From positions 62,001 to 126,000 of the forward strand of contig NZ_JAAIVB010000055.1 in the NCBI RefSeq assembly GCF_010974945.1: a DNA stretch of 64,000 nt, in the 5' to 3' direction. This stretch comes from Noviherbaspirillum galbum. Lineage in GTDB: Bacteria; Pseudomonadota; Gammaproteobacteria; Burkholderiales; Burkholderiaceae_D. The notes beneath the pieces are model-generated. The model was not told the DNA's origin, did no database searches, and saw only the letters and a list, made by a program, of their open reading frames with translations. A program made the position numbers and the translations under genes. Shown piece by piece: positions 11,459-20,298 of the stretch (its first letter is position 1; each line of letters opens with the position of its first letter).

Positions 11459-11847
11459 TCTACGGAATCGGCACCGACATCATCCAGATTCCCCGCATCG
11501 AAGCGGCCCTCGCGCGCCATGGCGATCGCTTCGCCGAACGCATCCTCGGCCCGGAAGAGATGGAGAAGTACCTGCGCCGCAAGTCCAAGGTCGAGGCGCG
11601 CGGCATCCGCTTCCTCGCAACCCGCTTCGCGGCCAAGGAAGCCTTCTCCAAGGCCATCGGCCTGGGCATGCGCATGCCCATGACCTGGCGCGCCATGCAG
11701 ACATTGAACGCCCCTTCCGGCAAGCCGGTCGCAGTCACGAGCGGCACGCTCAAGGAATTCATGGAACAACACGGCCTGACCGCGCAGGTCTCGATCACGG
11801 ACGAATCCGATTACGCGGTCGCGTTCGTCATAGTGGAGAAACGATGA
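11455..11847 (+). CDS. acpS: Holo-acyl-carrier-protein synthase
   Basis: A 130-residue phosphopantetheinyl transferase that moves 4'-phosphopantetheine from CoA to acyl carrier protein. Conserved motifs are [12 protein letters not shown] at residues 4-15 and [13 protein letters not shown] near 59-71, which supply the Mg-binding Asp and Glu. Both ends overlap neighbours by ATGA (pdxJ before, nagZ after). Confidence 0.96.
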   Translation: MIYGIGTDIIQIPRIEAALARHGDRFAERILGPEEMEKYLRRKSKVEARGIRFLATRFAAKEAFSKAIGLGMRMPMTWRAMQTLNAPSGKPVAVTSGTLKEFMEQHGLTAQVSITDESDYAVAFVIVEKR

Positions 11848-12896
11848 ACACAACAACAACCCGCACGCCTCTCGGACCGGTGATGCTGGACGTGGTCGGC
11901 ACCAGCCTCGACGAGCAGGACATTCGCCGCATCCAGCATCCGTTTACCGGCGGCGTGATCTTGTTCGCGCGCAATTTTCAGGATCGCCGCCAGCTGTGCG
12001 CGCTGACCGAAGCAATCCACATGGCGCGCCCCGGCGTGCTGATCGCGGTCGACCACGAAGGCGGGCGCGTGCAGCGCTTCAAGACCGATGGCTTCACCCG
12101 CCTGCCGGCGATGCGCAAGCTCGGCGAATTGTGGGACCGGGACGTGCTCGAAGCCACGCGCGCCGCCACCGACGTCGGCTTCGTGCTGGCCGCCGAGTTG
12201 CGTGCCTGCGGCGTCGACCTCTCGTTCACCCCGGTGCTCGACCTCGACTTCGGCCAGTCCGGCGTCATCGGCGACCGCGCCTTCCACCGTGATCCGCGCG
12301 TGGTGGCCGTGCTCGCCAAGAGCCTCAACCACGGCCTAGCGCTGGCCGGCATGGCCAACTGCGGGAAGCATTATCCCGGCCACGGCTACGCCGAAGCGGA
12401 CTCCCATGTCGCCATCCCCGTGGATGAGCGCACCCTTGACGAGATCGTGAAGGACGACGCCGCTCCGTACGGCTGGATGGGGCTTGGACTCGCCGCCGTC
12501 ATGCCGGCGCATGTCATCTACCCCAAGGTCGACAAGCATCCCGCCGGCTTTTCCCGCAAGTGGCTGCGCATGCTGCGCAAGGACTTCAACTTCCAGGGCG
12601 TGATCTTCAGCGATGACCTGAGCATGGAAGGCGCAAGCGTCGCCGGTACGGTGGTCGACGGCGCCCATGCCGCCCTCAAGGCCGGCTGCGACATGGTCCT
12701 CATCTGCAATTCCCCGGACAAGGCGGACCAGCTGCTCGACGGACTGCGGATTGCCGATGAAGAGGCGGCCCGGGCGTCCTCGGCGCGCATCGCGGCGATG
12801 GTGCCGCAAGGCGACTTCCTCGGCTGGGACGCGCTGCAGCGCGATGCGCGCTATCTCGCCGCCCGCAAGACCATCAAGTCGCTGATGGCCGACTGA
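11844..12896 (+). CDS. nagZ: Beta-N-acetylhexosaminidase NagZ
   Basis: A 350-residue cytoplasmic glycoside hydrolase of family GH3 that removes GlcNAc from 1,6-anhydro-muropeptides in peptidoglycan recycling. The signature [15 protein letters not shown] supplies the catalytic His and [13 protein letters not shown] the nucleophile Asp. GGRVQRF is also conserved. Length is usual. It begins within the acpS stop and ends 14 bp before uvrC. Confidence 0.96.
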   Translation: MNTTTTRTPLGPVMLDVVGTSLDEQDIRRIQHPFTGGVILFARNFQDRRQLCALTEAIHMARPGVLIAVDHEGGRVQRFKTDGFTRLPAMRKLGELWDRDVLEATRAATDVGFVLAAELRACGVDLSFTPVLDLDFGQSGVIGDRAFHRDPRVVAVLAKSLNHGLALAGMANCGKHYPGHGYAEADSHVAIPVDERTLDEIVKDDAAPYGWMGLGLAAVMPAHVIYPKVDKHPAGFSRKWLRMLRKDFNFQGVIFSDDLSMEGASVAGTVVDGAHAALKAGCDMVLICNSPDKADQLLDGLRIADEEAARASSARIAAMVPQGDFLGWDALQRDARYLAARKTIKSLMAD

Positions 12897-12910
12897 TCCC
12901 CGGAGCACGC

Positions 12911-14797
12911 ATGTCCGACCAGGCCGACACCGCAGCCCCCGATCCGCGCGCAGCCCTGCTGGAGGAAGTCTCCAAGCTGCCGCACCTGCCCGGCGTCTAC
13001 CGCTATTTCGATACCGGCAACAACCTGCTCTACGTCGGCAAGGCGCGCGACCTCAAGAAGCGGGTGTCGAGCTATTTCCAGCGCAATCTCGCCAGCCCGC
13101 GCACCGCCATGATGGTGGAAAAGATCGTGCGCATGGAAACCACGGTCACGCGCAGCGAGGCGGAGGCGCTGCTGCTGGAAAACAATCTCATCAAGACCCT
13201 GCAGCCGCGCTACAACATCCTGTTTCGCGACGACAAGTCTTATCCCTACCTCAAGATTACCAGCCAGCCCGTGCCGCGCATGGCCTACTACCGGGGCGCG
13301 GTCGACAAGAAGAACCAGTATTTCGGTCCCTTTCCCAGCGCCTGGGCGGTCAAGGAATCGATGCAGATCCTGCAGAAGGTTTTCCGCCTCCGCACCTGCG
13401 AGGATACCGTCTTCGCCAACCGCACCCGTCCTTGCCTGCTGCATCAGATCCAGCGGTGCAGCGGCCCCTGCGTCAACCTGGTCAGTCCCGAGGACTATTC
13501 GCTCGATGTCGAGAATGCCGCCAAGTTCCTGCGCGGCCGGCAGACCGAAGTGATGGAGGCGCTCGAAAAGAAGATGCATGCCTTCGCCGCCGACCTGAAG
13601 TTCGAACAGGCGGCCGCGGTGCGCAACCAGATCACCGCGCTGTCCCGCGTGCTGCACCAGCAAACCATGGAAACCGTCGGCGATGCCGACATCGACATCA
13701 TCGCCGTGCTCGTGCAGGGCGGACGCGCCTGCGTCAACCTCGCCATGGTGCGCGGCGGCCGGCACCTCGGCGACCGTGCCTATTTCCCGACGCATGTCGA
13801 CAATGCCCTCGGCAGCGCCGCCGAGGGAGCGGCCGATGCGCCCGACTCCGTCGACCAGGAGGTGCTCAAGGCCTTCCTGGCCCAGCATTACATCGACAAG
13901 TTCACGCCGGCGACGCTGATCCTCAACGTCGAATTCGACGAGCCCGCGCTGATGATGGCGCTGGCCGAGCAGTGCGGACACCGCATCAACCTCGTCTTCC
14001 AGCCCCAGGGACAGCGCCGGCAGTGGCTGGAAATGGCGCAGAAGGGCGCCGAGATCGCCCTGGCGCGCCTGCTTTCGGAGCAGGGTTCCCAGCAGGCCCG
14101 CACCCGGGCGCTCGCCGAGGCGCTCAACCTCGACGCCGAAGACCTCGACGCCCTGCGCATCGAGTGTTTCGACATCAGCCATACCCAGGGCGAAGCGACC
14201 CAGGCATCCTGCGTGGTGTTCCACCACCATGCCATGCAGAACAGCGAGTACCGCCGCTACAACATCAATGACATCACGCCCGGCGACGACTACGCCGCCA
14301 TGCGCCAGGTCCTGATGCGGCGCTACGAGAAGGTGGCCAACGGCGACGGCGTCATGCCCGACATCGTGCTTATCGATGGCGGCAAGGGCCAGGTGGAAAT
14401 GGCGCGGCAGGTGTTCAGCGAACTCGGCCTCGACATCAGCCAGCTGGTCGGCGTTGCCAAGGGGGAAGGGCGCAAGGTCGGCCTCGAAACCCTGGTGTTC
14501 GCCGACGAGCGGCTAGCCCTCGAACTGGGCAAGGAATCGGCCGCGCTGATGCTCATCGCCCAGATCCGCGACGAGGCCCACCGCTTCGCCATCACTGGCA
14601 TGCGCGCCAAGCGCGCCAAGGCCCGCCAGACCTCCCGGCTGGAAGAGATCGAAGGCATCGGCGCCAAGCGCCGCCAGAAGCTGCTCGCCCGGTTCGGCGG
14701 CCTGCGCGGCGTCGCCGACGCGAGCATCGAGGACCTCGCCTCGGTCGACGGCATTTCGCTCAAGCTCGCGGAGGAAATCTACAAGCAGCTTCATTGA
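12911..14797 (+). CDS. uvrC: Excinuclease ABC subunit C
   Basis: A 628-residue nuclease that makes both incisions in nucleotide excision repair. The N-terminal GIY-YIG domain ([22 protein letters not shown]) occupies about residues 20-100, a UVR motif lies near 215-250, the RNase-H-like UvrC domain follows ([22 protein letters not shown]), and a helix-hairpin-helix pair ends the protein. Length is standard. Confidence 0.98.
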   Translation: MSDQADTAAPDPRAALLEEVSKLPHLPGVYRYFDTGNNLLYVGKARDLKKRVSSYFQRNLASPRTAMMVEKIVRMETTVTRSEAEALLLENNLIKTLQPRYNILFRDDKSYPYLKITSQPVPRMAYYRGAVDKKNQYFGPFPSAWAVKESMQILQKVFRLRTCEDTVFANRTRPCLLHQIQRCSGPCVNLVSPEDYSLDVENAAKFLRGRQTEVMEALEKKMHAFAADLKFEQAAAVRNQITALSRVLHQQTMETVGDADIDIIAVLVQGGRACVNLAMVRGGRHLGDRAYFPTHVDNALGSAAEGAADAPDSVDQEVLKAFLAQHYIDKFTPATLILNVEFDEPALMMALAEQCGHRINLVFQPQGQRRQWLEMAQKGAEIALARLLSEQGSQQARTRALAEALNLDAEDLDALRIECFDISHTQGEATQASCVVFHHHAMQNSEYRRYNINDITPGDDYAAMRQVLMRRYEKVANGDGVMPDIVLIDGGKGQVEMARQVFSELGLDISQLVGVAKGEGRKVGLETLVFADERLALELGKESAALMLIAQIRDEAHRFAITGMRAKRAKARQTSRLEEIEGIGAKRRQKLLARFGGLRGVADASIEDLASVDGISLKLAEEIYKQLH

Positions 14798-14870
14798 TGC
14801 CGCCGAAACCCGGCAGATTGCAGTGCTGTCAATTTCCACGCGATAATGGCGAAACTCCGGACGCCGACAT

Positions 14871-15470
14871 ATGCCTTTCAATATCCCGATTCTCCTGACC
14901 TGGCTGCGCGTAGCCCTGATTCCGCTCGTGGTCGGCGTGTTCTACCTGCCGGACGTCTGGCTCACGCCATTCGGCAAGGGCGTGGCGTCGACCACGGTCT
15001 TCATCGTCGCCGCCATCACCGACTGGTTCGACGGCTATCTCGCCCGGCGCTGGAACGAAACCTCTTCCTTCGGCGCCTTCCTCGACCCCGTGGCCGACAA
15101 GCTCATGGTTGCCGGCGCCTTGCTGGTGCTGGTGGAATTCGAGCGCGTCAACGCGGTGATCGCCTTCATCATCATCGGCCGGGAAATCGCCATATCCGCC
15201 TTGCGCGAATGGATGGCGCTGATCGGCGCCTCCAAGTCGGTGGCGGTCAGTTCCATCGGCAAGATCAAGACCACGGCGCAGATGATCGCCATTCCCATGC
15301 TGCTGTACAGCGACACGCTGTTCGGCGTGATCGACACCCGCTACTGGGGCGCTTGGCTGCTGGTCATCGCCGCGGTGCTCACGGTGTGGTCGATGTTCTA
15401 CTACCTGAGGAAGGCCTGGCCGCTGATCAAGGAAAAGACGGACGAGGGCGATGCCGCCGGGCGTTCATGA
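14871..15470 (+). CDS. pgsA: CDP-diacylglycerol-glycerol-3-phosphate 3-phosphatidyltransferase
   Basis: A 199-residue integral membrane enzyme that makes phosphatidylglycerol phosphate. The CDP-alcohol phosphotransferase motif is visible as DWFDGYLARRW followed by GAFLDPVADKL (about residues 45-75), giving the expected D-G-x2-A-R-x8-G-x3-D-x3-D pattern. Several hydrophobic helices surround it. The uvrC-pgsA order and a following tRNA-Gly are common in proteobacteria. Confidence 0.96.
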   Translation: MPFNIPILLTWLRVALIPLVVGVFYLPDVWLTPFGKGVASTTVFIVAAITDWFDGYLARRWNETSSFGAFLDPVADKLMVAGALLVLVEFERVNAVIAFIIIGREIAISALREWMALIGASKSVAVSSIGKIKTTAQMIAIPMLLYSDTLFGVIDTRYWGAWLLVIAAVLTVWSMFYYLRKAWPLIKEKTDEGDAAGRS

Positions 15471-15486
15471 GAAGCAGGTGCATCGC

Positions 15487-15514
15487 TTGACAAGAAACCT
15501 CAGTCCTCTATAAT
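15487..15514 (+). promoter_or_regulatory. Consensus sigma-70 promoter for the tRNA genes
   Basis: TTGACA (15487-15492) and TATAAT (15509-15514) are separated by 16 bp, a full consensus match. The predicted start is about ten bases before the first tRNA-Gly, as expected for a stable-RNA promoter. Confidence 0.85.
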
Positions 15515-15531
15515 GCACGTCTGTTGTCGAC

Positions 15532-15607
15532 GCGGGAATAGCTCAGTTGGTAGAGCGCAACCTTGCCAAGGTTGAGGTCGAGGGTTCGAGACCCTTTTCC
15601 CGCTCCA
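15532..15607 (+). tRNA. tRNA-Gly (GCC), copy 1
   Basis: A 76-nt cloverleaf with acceptor GCGGGAA/TTCCCGC, encoded CCA, D-arm GCTCAGTTGGTAGAGC, and anticodon stem CAACC/GGTTG around loop TTGCCAA (anticodon GCC at 15565-15567). The T-loop is TTCGAGA. It lies just after a consensus promoter. Confidence 0.97.
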
Positions 15608-15616
15608 GAGGTTCTG

Positions 15617-15650
15617 AAAGGAAGCTTCTAAACAAGCTTCCTTTTTTATT
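15617..15650 (+). terminator. Intrinsic terminator after tRNA-Gly copy 1
   Basis: AAAGGAAGCTT and AAGCTTCCTTT form an 11-bp stem around CTAAAC, and the 3' arm runs straight into a T-rich tract. It should end the first tRNA transcript, so the second copy may have its own promoter. Confidence 0.8.
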
Positions 15651-15737
15651 TAAGTGGGTGGGTAACGTTGTGTTATCTGTCCTGTATCAAGCGATGCGCA
15701 TGCATGCCATGGCATCACCGGTACGAAGCAGCACCAT

Positions 15738-15813
15738 GCGGGAATAGCTCAGTTGGTAGAGCGCAACCTTGCCAAGGTTGAGGTCGAGGGTTCGAGCCCC
15801 TTTTCCCGCTCCA
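15738..15813 (+). tRNA. tRNA-Gly (GCC), copy 2
   Basis: A 76-nt gene identical to the first tRNA-Gly except for one T-loop base (TTCGAGC instead of TTCGAGA). Anticodon GCC and the CCA end are encoded. A recent duplication is the simplest reading. Confidence 0.97.
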
Positions 15814-15929
15814 GATTCCCCGGATGACGAGTCAATGTTTGTTGTCCACTACGTCCGCGATATTCCGCTTCACAGGTTGTCCGGCGTATGCAGCACGGTT
15901 TCCGTTTTGTGGTTAGAATAACCACCCGT

Positions 15930-16003
15930 GGCGGGGTAGCAAAGTGGTTATGCAGCGGCCTGCAAAGCCGTCTACGCCGGTTCAATTCCGACCCCCGCCT
16001 CCA
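15930..16003 (+). tRNA. tRNA-Cys (GCA)
   Basis: A 74-nt cloverleaf with acceptor GGCGGGG/CCCCGCC, discriminator T and encoded CCA. The anticodon loop CTGCAAA gives anticodon GCA (15962-15964). It is followed nine bases later by a terminator hairpin. Confidence 0.95.
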
Positions 16004-16011
16004 GTTTTCCT

Positions 16012-16037
16012 AAAAAGCGCCACGTGCGCTTTTTTTG
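16012..16037 (+). terminator. Intrinsic terminator after tRNA-Cys
   Basis: AAAAAGCGC, loop CACGT, GCGCTTTTTTT: a 9-bp stem ending in seven T. Confidence 0.75.
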
Positions 16038-16064
16038 TATCTGTAGCAAACTGCGCTCTTGCGC

Positions 16065-16156
16065 GCCCGAGTGGTGAAATTGGTAGACACAGCGGACTTA
16101 AAATCCGCCGCTTGCTGAGAGGCGGCGTACCGGTTCGACCCCGGTCTCGGGCACCA
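16065..16156 (+). tRNA. tRNA-Leu (TAA)
   Basis: A class II tRNA of 92 nt with acceptor GCCCGAG/CTCGGGC, encoded CCA and a long variable arm. The anticodon stem GCGGA/TCCGC encloses CTTAAAA, giving anticodon TAA at 16099-16101. It is the last housekeeping gene before the secretion locus. I found no copy of its 3' end at the other side of the locus and no integrase. Confidence 0.95.
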
Positions 16157-16457
16157 CGGCATTGCTACCCCCTCTCCTGCTCCACCTCCAATCATTTCCT
16201 GAATCGCCATGCCCTCGCTGCGGCATCGGCGTCATGGGCTTCTGCGCAGCCGGCAAATGTCGCCATGGATAAACAGGTTGTCCGGCACCGACACCTTCGC
16301 GAAACAGCAAACCCCAACCCAACACAAGCCCGCCGCCTAATGCGTCCATTATTGCGCCGGCTCACATCGCAGGGCCTTTCCTTGCGAACCGCCTTGTCCG
16401 ATCATTCTCTAAATGCCATGCCAGACATGGCGGCTGCACCCTGGAAAGGAGCGGAAG
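16157..16457 (+). promoter_or_regulatory. Upstream region of the exporter operon; only weak promoter signals
   Basis: No gene is apparent. AGGGCCTTTCCTTGCG (16371-16386) has GG and TTGC at sigma-54 spacing but a poor -24 box. TGTCCGGCACCGACACC (16279-16295) resembles the GACA half of the activator-site consensus seen elsewhere in the locus, but its geometry differs and it lies about 90 rather than 150 bp upstream. I regard control by sigma-54 here as possible, not shown. Confidence 0.25.
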
Positions 16458-17210
16458 ATGACGGCGATAGTGCGCATCGACGATGAGGTGATCGGTACGG
16501 ATGACTTCATCAAGGTCCTGAAGCTCACCGGGCAGTTCGAAGGCTTGATCGAGCAAATGGTGCGGGACAAGCTGACCGTGAAGGCGGCGCGGAAGGCCGG
16601 CCTCCAGGTGGCTGTCGAAGACATCCAGGAACGCGCGGATCAGTTCAGGCGCGTACAGGGTTTGCATCGGGCAGCCGACATGAACAATTACCTGAATGCG
16701 CTTGGCGTGACCCTCGACGACTTCGAGGTGTTCATCACGGACAGCCTCTATCATGAAAAGATGATGGCCCAGGTTTGCAGCGACAAGGCTGTCGAATCCT
16801 ATTTCCAGCTCAACTCGCCCAAGTTCGACGCCATCGAGGTCAGCCACATGGTCCTCGACGCCGAGGGCAAGGCCAAGGAAATGATGTCGGTGCTGAGGGA
16901 CGACCCCGACAGTTTCGCCGACATGGCGCGCGAGTATTCCGTGGCGGATACGCGGGAGCGCGGCGGACACATCGGCAAGGTGCTTCGCGGATCGCTGAAG
17001 ACCGACATCGAAGCGAAGGTGTTCAACGCCGCCGTTGGCGACCTGCTCGGGCCTTTCCCATCAGGCGATCGTTCCTTTTTCGAAATTTTCCGGGTAGATG
17101 CGAAGTACCCTGCGAAGCTGGATGAAGACACGTCGGCGGAGGTGCGGCGCCTGCTTCGCGAAGACTGGCTGTTGGCGCGAGCCCAGGAACACGTGATCGA
17201 AGCCCGCTGA
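16458..17210 (+). CDS. PpiC-type peptidyl-prolyl isomerase of the secretion locus
   Basis: A 250-residue protein with a SurA-like helical N-terminal part and a parvulin domain at about residues 125-225 (VSHMVLDAEGKAKEMM, SFADMAREYS, ERGGHIGKVLRGSL, ending in a conserved FFEIFRVD strand). There is no signal peptide, so it would act in the cytoplasm, unlike SurA or PpiD. The start ATG at 16458 follows a clear AAAGGAG; an upstream ATG at 16413 has none. It lies 28 bp before the peptidase-containing exporter. PpiC-like proteins next to such exporters are known from cyanobacteria. A role in keeping precursor peptides or the exporter in a usable conformation is inferred. Confidence 0.85.
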   Translation: MTAIVRIDDEVIGTDDFIKVLKLTGQFEGLIEQMVRDKLTVKAARKAGLQVAVEDIQERADQFRRVQGLHRAADMNNYLNALGVTLDDFEVFITDSLYHEKMMAQVCSDKAVESYFQLNSPKFDAIEVSHMVLDAEGKAKEMMSVLRDDPDSFADMAREYSVADTRERGGHIGKVLRGSLKTDIEAKVFNAAVGDLLGPFPSGDRSFFEIFRVDAKYPAKLDEDTSAEVRRLLREDWLLARAQEHVIEAR

Positions 17211-17238
17211 TCCACGCCCCCCACGAGATTGCGCCAGC

Positions 17239-20200
17239 ATGGACGCTTCCTCCGAACTCCATCCGCTCACCGACTTCCTGGCGTCGGTGGAAATCCTCTC
17301 CGCGCTGACGCGCGATGAACTCGACCAGCTGGCCCAGCAGGCGGAATCGAAGTTCTTCGGCTTCGGCGACACGATCTGTACCGCCGGCGAAGCTGCCGGG
17401 GGCCTGTGCATCGTGAAAGCCGGATCGGTGCGCGTCTTCACCGAACAGAACGGCAAGGAAACCAGCCTCGGCGTGCGCAAGTCCGGCGAAGTGTTCGGCG
17501 AGCTGGCGATGCTGCGCGAGCACTGGCACGAGTTTTCCGTGCGCGCATCCGTCAAGACCGAGCTGCTGTTCATCCCGCGCGAAGCCGCGGCGCCCATCAT
17601 CCACCGAAATCGCGCCGCGCTGGACTTCGTGACCAGCTACGTGGCGATCAGCTCCGCGGGCGGTTTCGTGACCCAGCTTTTCGATCTGCGCGGCAAGGTC
17701 GACCGCAAGGAACTCGAGGAATTCATCCGCAGCGTTGGCGTCAAGCGCGCGCCGGCAGGGAAGGAAATCCTGCGGCAGGATTCGCGCGAAGACCGCCGGC
17801 TCTACGTGGTGCGGCACGGCGAGGTCAAGCTGATGCGCACGGAAGAGGGCACTGACTACCCGCTGGCGACGCTGCGGCAGGGCGAGATCTTCGGCGAGAA
17901 GGCATGCCTGATGCGGCAGGAACAGGTGGCCACGGTGGTGGCCTCGACCGACGCCACTTTGCTCGTCATCCCCGAGAAGACCATCCACCAGATCCTGGAG
18001 CGCAATCCCAGGCTGCGCGAGGCTCTGGAAGACCGGATCCGTTATGTCGAACGGGAGCTGCAGCGGCAAAAGAAACTCGCGGAACGCCGCAAGCGCCCGG
18101 TCATCCTCGACCTGCAATCGAAGCCGGAGGCGGGAGAGCGCGTCATCAAGCGCTTCGCGCTGGTCGAGCAGGCGGAAGAGATGGACTGTGGGGCAGCCTG
18201 CCTCGCGATGATCTGCAAGCAGTACAACATCTCCATGACGCTGGGCAAGCTGCGCGAGCTCGCTAACGTGACCACGCAGGGCGCGACGCTGGACAGCCTC
18301 GCCCGAGCGGGCGAATCGCTCGGCTTCTCGACGCGCGGCGTCCAGTGCACCTATGAGGCCATCCTCGGCTTCGAGCTGCCTTTCATCGCGCACTGGGAAG
18401 GCTATCACTACATCATCGTCTACGGCGTTTCCAAGAAGCAGGTGTGGATCGCCGACCCGGCCGTGGGATTCAAGAAGCTGAGCGTCGAGGAATTCGAGCG
18501 CGGCTGGAGCGGTACCTGCCTCGTCTTCACGCCGGGGCAGAACCTGGTGCAGATCGCGGCAACGCGCTCGCCCTGGATACGCTTCGTCGGCTACCTGAGG
18601 CCTTACCGCAAGGTGCTGGCCCACTTGTTCCTCGCGACCTTCGTGATCCAGGTTCTGGGCATCGTGCCGCCGATGATCATCCAGAACATCCTGGACGGGG
18701 TGATCGTGCACCAGAACGTGAGCCTGCTGCATCTGCTGATCCTGGGCCTCATCGTCTCCAACCTGTTCACGCAGCTGATGTCGACGGTGCGCGCCTTCCT
18801 CGCGAACTTCATGGTGCGCAACATGGACTTTTCCATGATGTCGCACTTCTTCAAGCACACCATGTCATTGCCGTTCTCCTTCTTCGCGAAGCGCAAGACC
18901 GGCGACATCCTCGCGCGCTTCGAGGAAAACGCGACGATACGCAACTTCCTGACGGAATCCACCGTCACCACGATGCTGAACCTGCTGATGGTGTTCATCT
19001 ATTTCACCATCATGTTCTTGTACAACGTCACCATGACGATGGTGCTCATCGCCTTCGTCATTCCCATCATCGCGCTCACGGTGTTCGTGACGCCGCGGGT
19101 CAAGACGTATGCCCGCGACGTCTTCGCCGCCGCGACCGACGCCAAGGCGCACCTGATGGAAACCCTGGGCGGGGTGGAAACGATCAAGGGCATGGGCATC
19201 GAGCGTCCGGTGCGCCTGAAGTGGGAAAAGAAATACGCCAAGGCGCTGGACATGCAGTACAAGGCGCAGACGTTCAACATCGTGGTCGGTCTCGTCAGCC
19301 AGATCCTGAATGCATCGACCACCATCGCCATCCTCTGGGTCGGGGCGGACCTCGTGCTGCAGCACAAGCTGTCCATCGGCCAGCTGATCGCCTTCAATTC
19401 CCTCATGGGCAGCGTGCTCGCTCCGCTGATGGGCCTGGTCGGCCTCTGGAGCCGCCTCAACGATGCCGGGGTGGCGATGGAACGGCTGGGCGACGTGCTC
19501 GACATGGAGCCCGAACAGCGGCCGCAGGATCTTGCGTCGCGCGTGGTCCTGCCCGACCTGCAGGGGGAAATCAAGCTCGAGAACATCTATTTCCGCTACG
19601 GCGGCAACGATACCCAGTATGTGCTGGAAAACATCAGCCTCGACATCAAGCCGGGCGAACTGATCGCCATCGTCGGCCGCAGCGGCTCCGGCAAGACCAC
19701 GCTCGCCAAGCTGCTGGTCGGCTTCTACACGCCGACCGAAGGCAAGATCATCGTCGACGGCTATGACGTCAACAACATCGACAAGGAATATTTCCGCGCC
19801 CAGGTCGGCTACGTCATGCAAAGCAACCTCCTGTTCTCCGGCACCATCGCGGAGAACATTGCCAGCGGCGACGAAAGCCCCGACCGCCGCCGCATCGAGG
19901 AAGTGGCGAAGATGGCCGATGCGCACGGCTTCATCAGCAAGATGCCGATGAGCTACGAACAGGTGGTGGGCGAGCGCGGCGTCGGCCTGTCCGGCGGCCA
20001 GATCCAGCGCCTCTGCATCGCCCGCGCGCTCTACCACGATCCGCGCCTGCTCGTGTTCGACGAAGCCACCTCCGCGCTCGACACGCAATCGGAAAGCAAC
20101 ATCATCGGCAACATGGGGGAGATACTCAAGGGACGCACCGCCGTCATCATCGCGCACCGCCTGAGCACCATCATGCGGGCCGACAAGATCCTCGTCCTGT

Positions 20201-20298
20201 ACGAAGGATCGATCGTCGAGCAGGGCAAGCATGATGAACTGGTGGACCGGCGCGGCATGTATTACCAGCTTGTTCAAAAACAGTTGAGCGCGGCATGA
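17239..20298 (+). CDS. Peptidase-containing ABC exporter with two cNMP-binding domains
   Basis: A 1019-residue exporter predicted to cut double-glycine leaders and transport the core peptide. Order of parts: cyclic-nucleotide-binding domains at about residues 15-135 (GEVFGELAML) and 155-265 (GEIFGEKACL); a C39 peptidase domain with Cys317 (EMDCGAACLAM), His390 (EGYHYIIVYG) and Asp406 (IADPAVG); a six-helix membrane domain at about 447-743; and a nucleotide-binding domain with Walker A GRSGSGKTT (Lys819), signature LSGGQ (917-921) and Walker B with Glu942 (LLVFDEATSALD). All catalytic residues are present. The N-terminal sensor domains suggest that export is gated by a nucleotide or another ligand. 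The seven peptides with Gly-Gly leaders in this window are the obvious substrates. The stop overlaps the next gene by ATGA. Confidence 0.95.
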   Translation: MDASSELHPLTDFLASVEILSALTRDELDQLAQQAESKFFGFGDTICTAGEAAGGLCIVKAGSVRVFTEQNGKETSLGVRKSGEVFGELAMLREHWHEFSVRASVKTELLFIPREAAAPIIHRNRAALDFVTSYVAISSAGGFVTQLFDLRGKVDRKELEEFIRSVGVKRAPAGKEILRQDSREDRRLYVVRHGEVKLMRTEEGTDYPLATLRQGEIFGEKACLMRQEQVATVVASTDATLLVIPEKTIHQILERNPRLREALEDRIRYVERELQRQKKLAERRKRPVILDLQSKPEAGERVIKRFALVEQAEEMDCGAACLAMICKQYNISMTLGKLRELANVTTQGATLDSLARAGESLGFSTRGVQCTYEAILGFELPFIAHWEGYHYIIVYGVSKKQVWIADPAVGFKKLSVEEFERGWSGTCLVFTPGQNLVQIAATRSPWIRFVGYLRPYRKVLAHLFLATFVIQVLGIVPPMIIQNILDGVIVHQNVSLLHLLILGLIVSNLFTQLMSTVRAFLANFMVRNMDFSMMSHFFKHTMSLPFSFFAKRKTGDILARFEENATIRNFLTESTVTTMLNLLMVFIYFTIMFLYNVTMTMVLIAFVIPIIALTVFVTPRVKTYARDVFAAATDAKAHLMETLGGVETIKGMGIERPVRLKWEKKYAKALDMQYKAQTFNIVVGLVSQILNASTTIAILWVGADLVLQHKLSIGQLIAFNSLMGSVLAPLMGLVGLWSRLNDAGVAMERLGDVLDMEPEQRPQDLASRVVLPDLQGEIKLENIYFRYGGNDTQYVLENISLDIKPGELIAIVGRSGSGKTTLAKLLVGFYTPTEGKIIVDGYDVNNIDKEYFRAQVGYVMQSNLLFSGTIAENIASGDESPDRRRIEEVAKMADAHGFISKMPMSYEQVVGERGVGLSGGQIQRLCIARALYHDPRLLVFDEATSALDTQSESNIIGNMGEILKGRTAVIIAHRLSTIMRADKILVLYEGSIVEQGKHDELVDRRGMYYQLVQKQLSAA

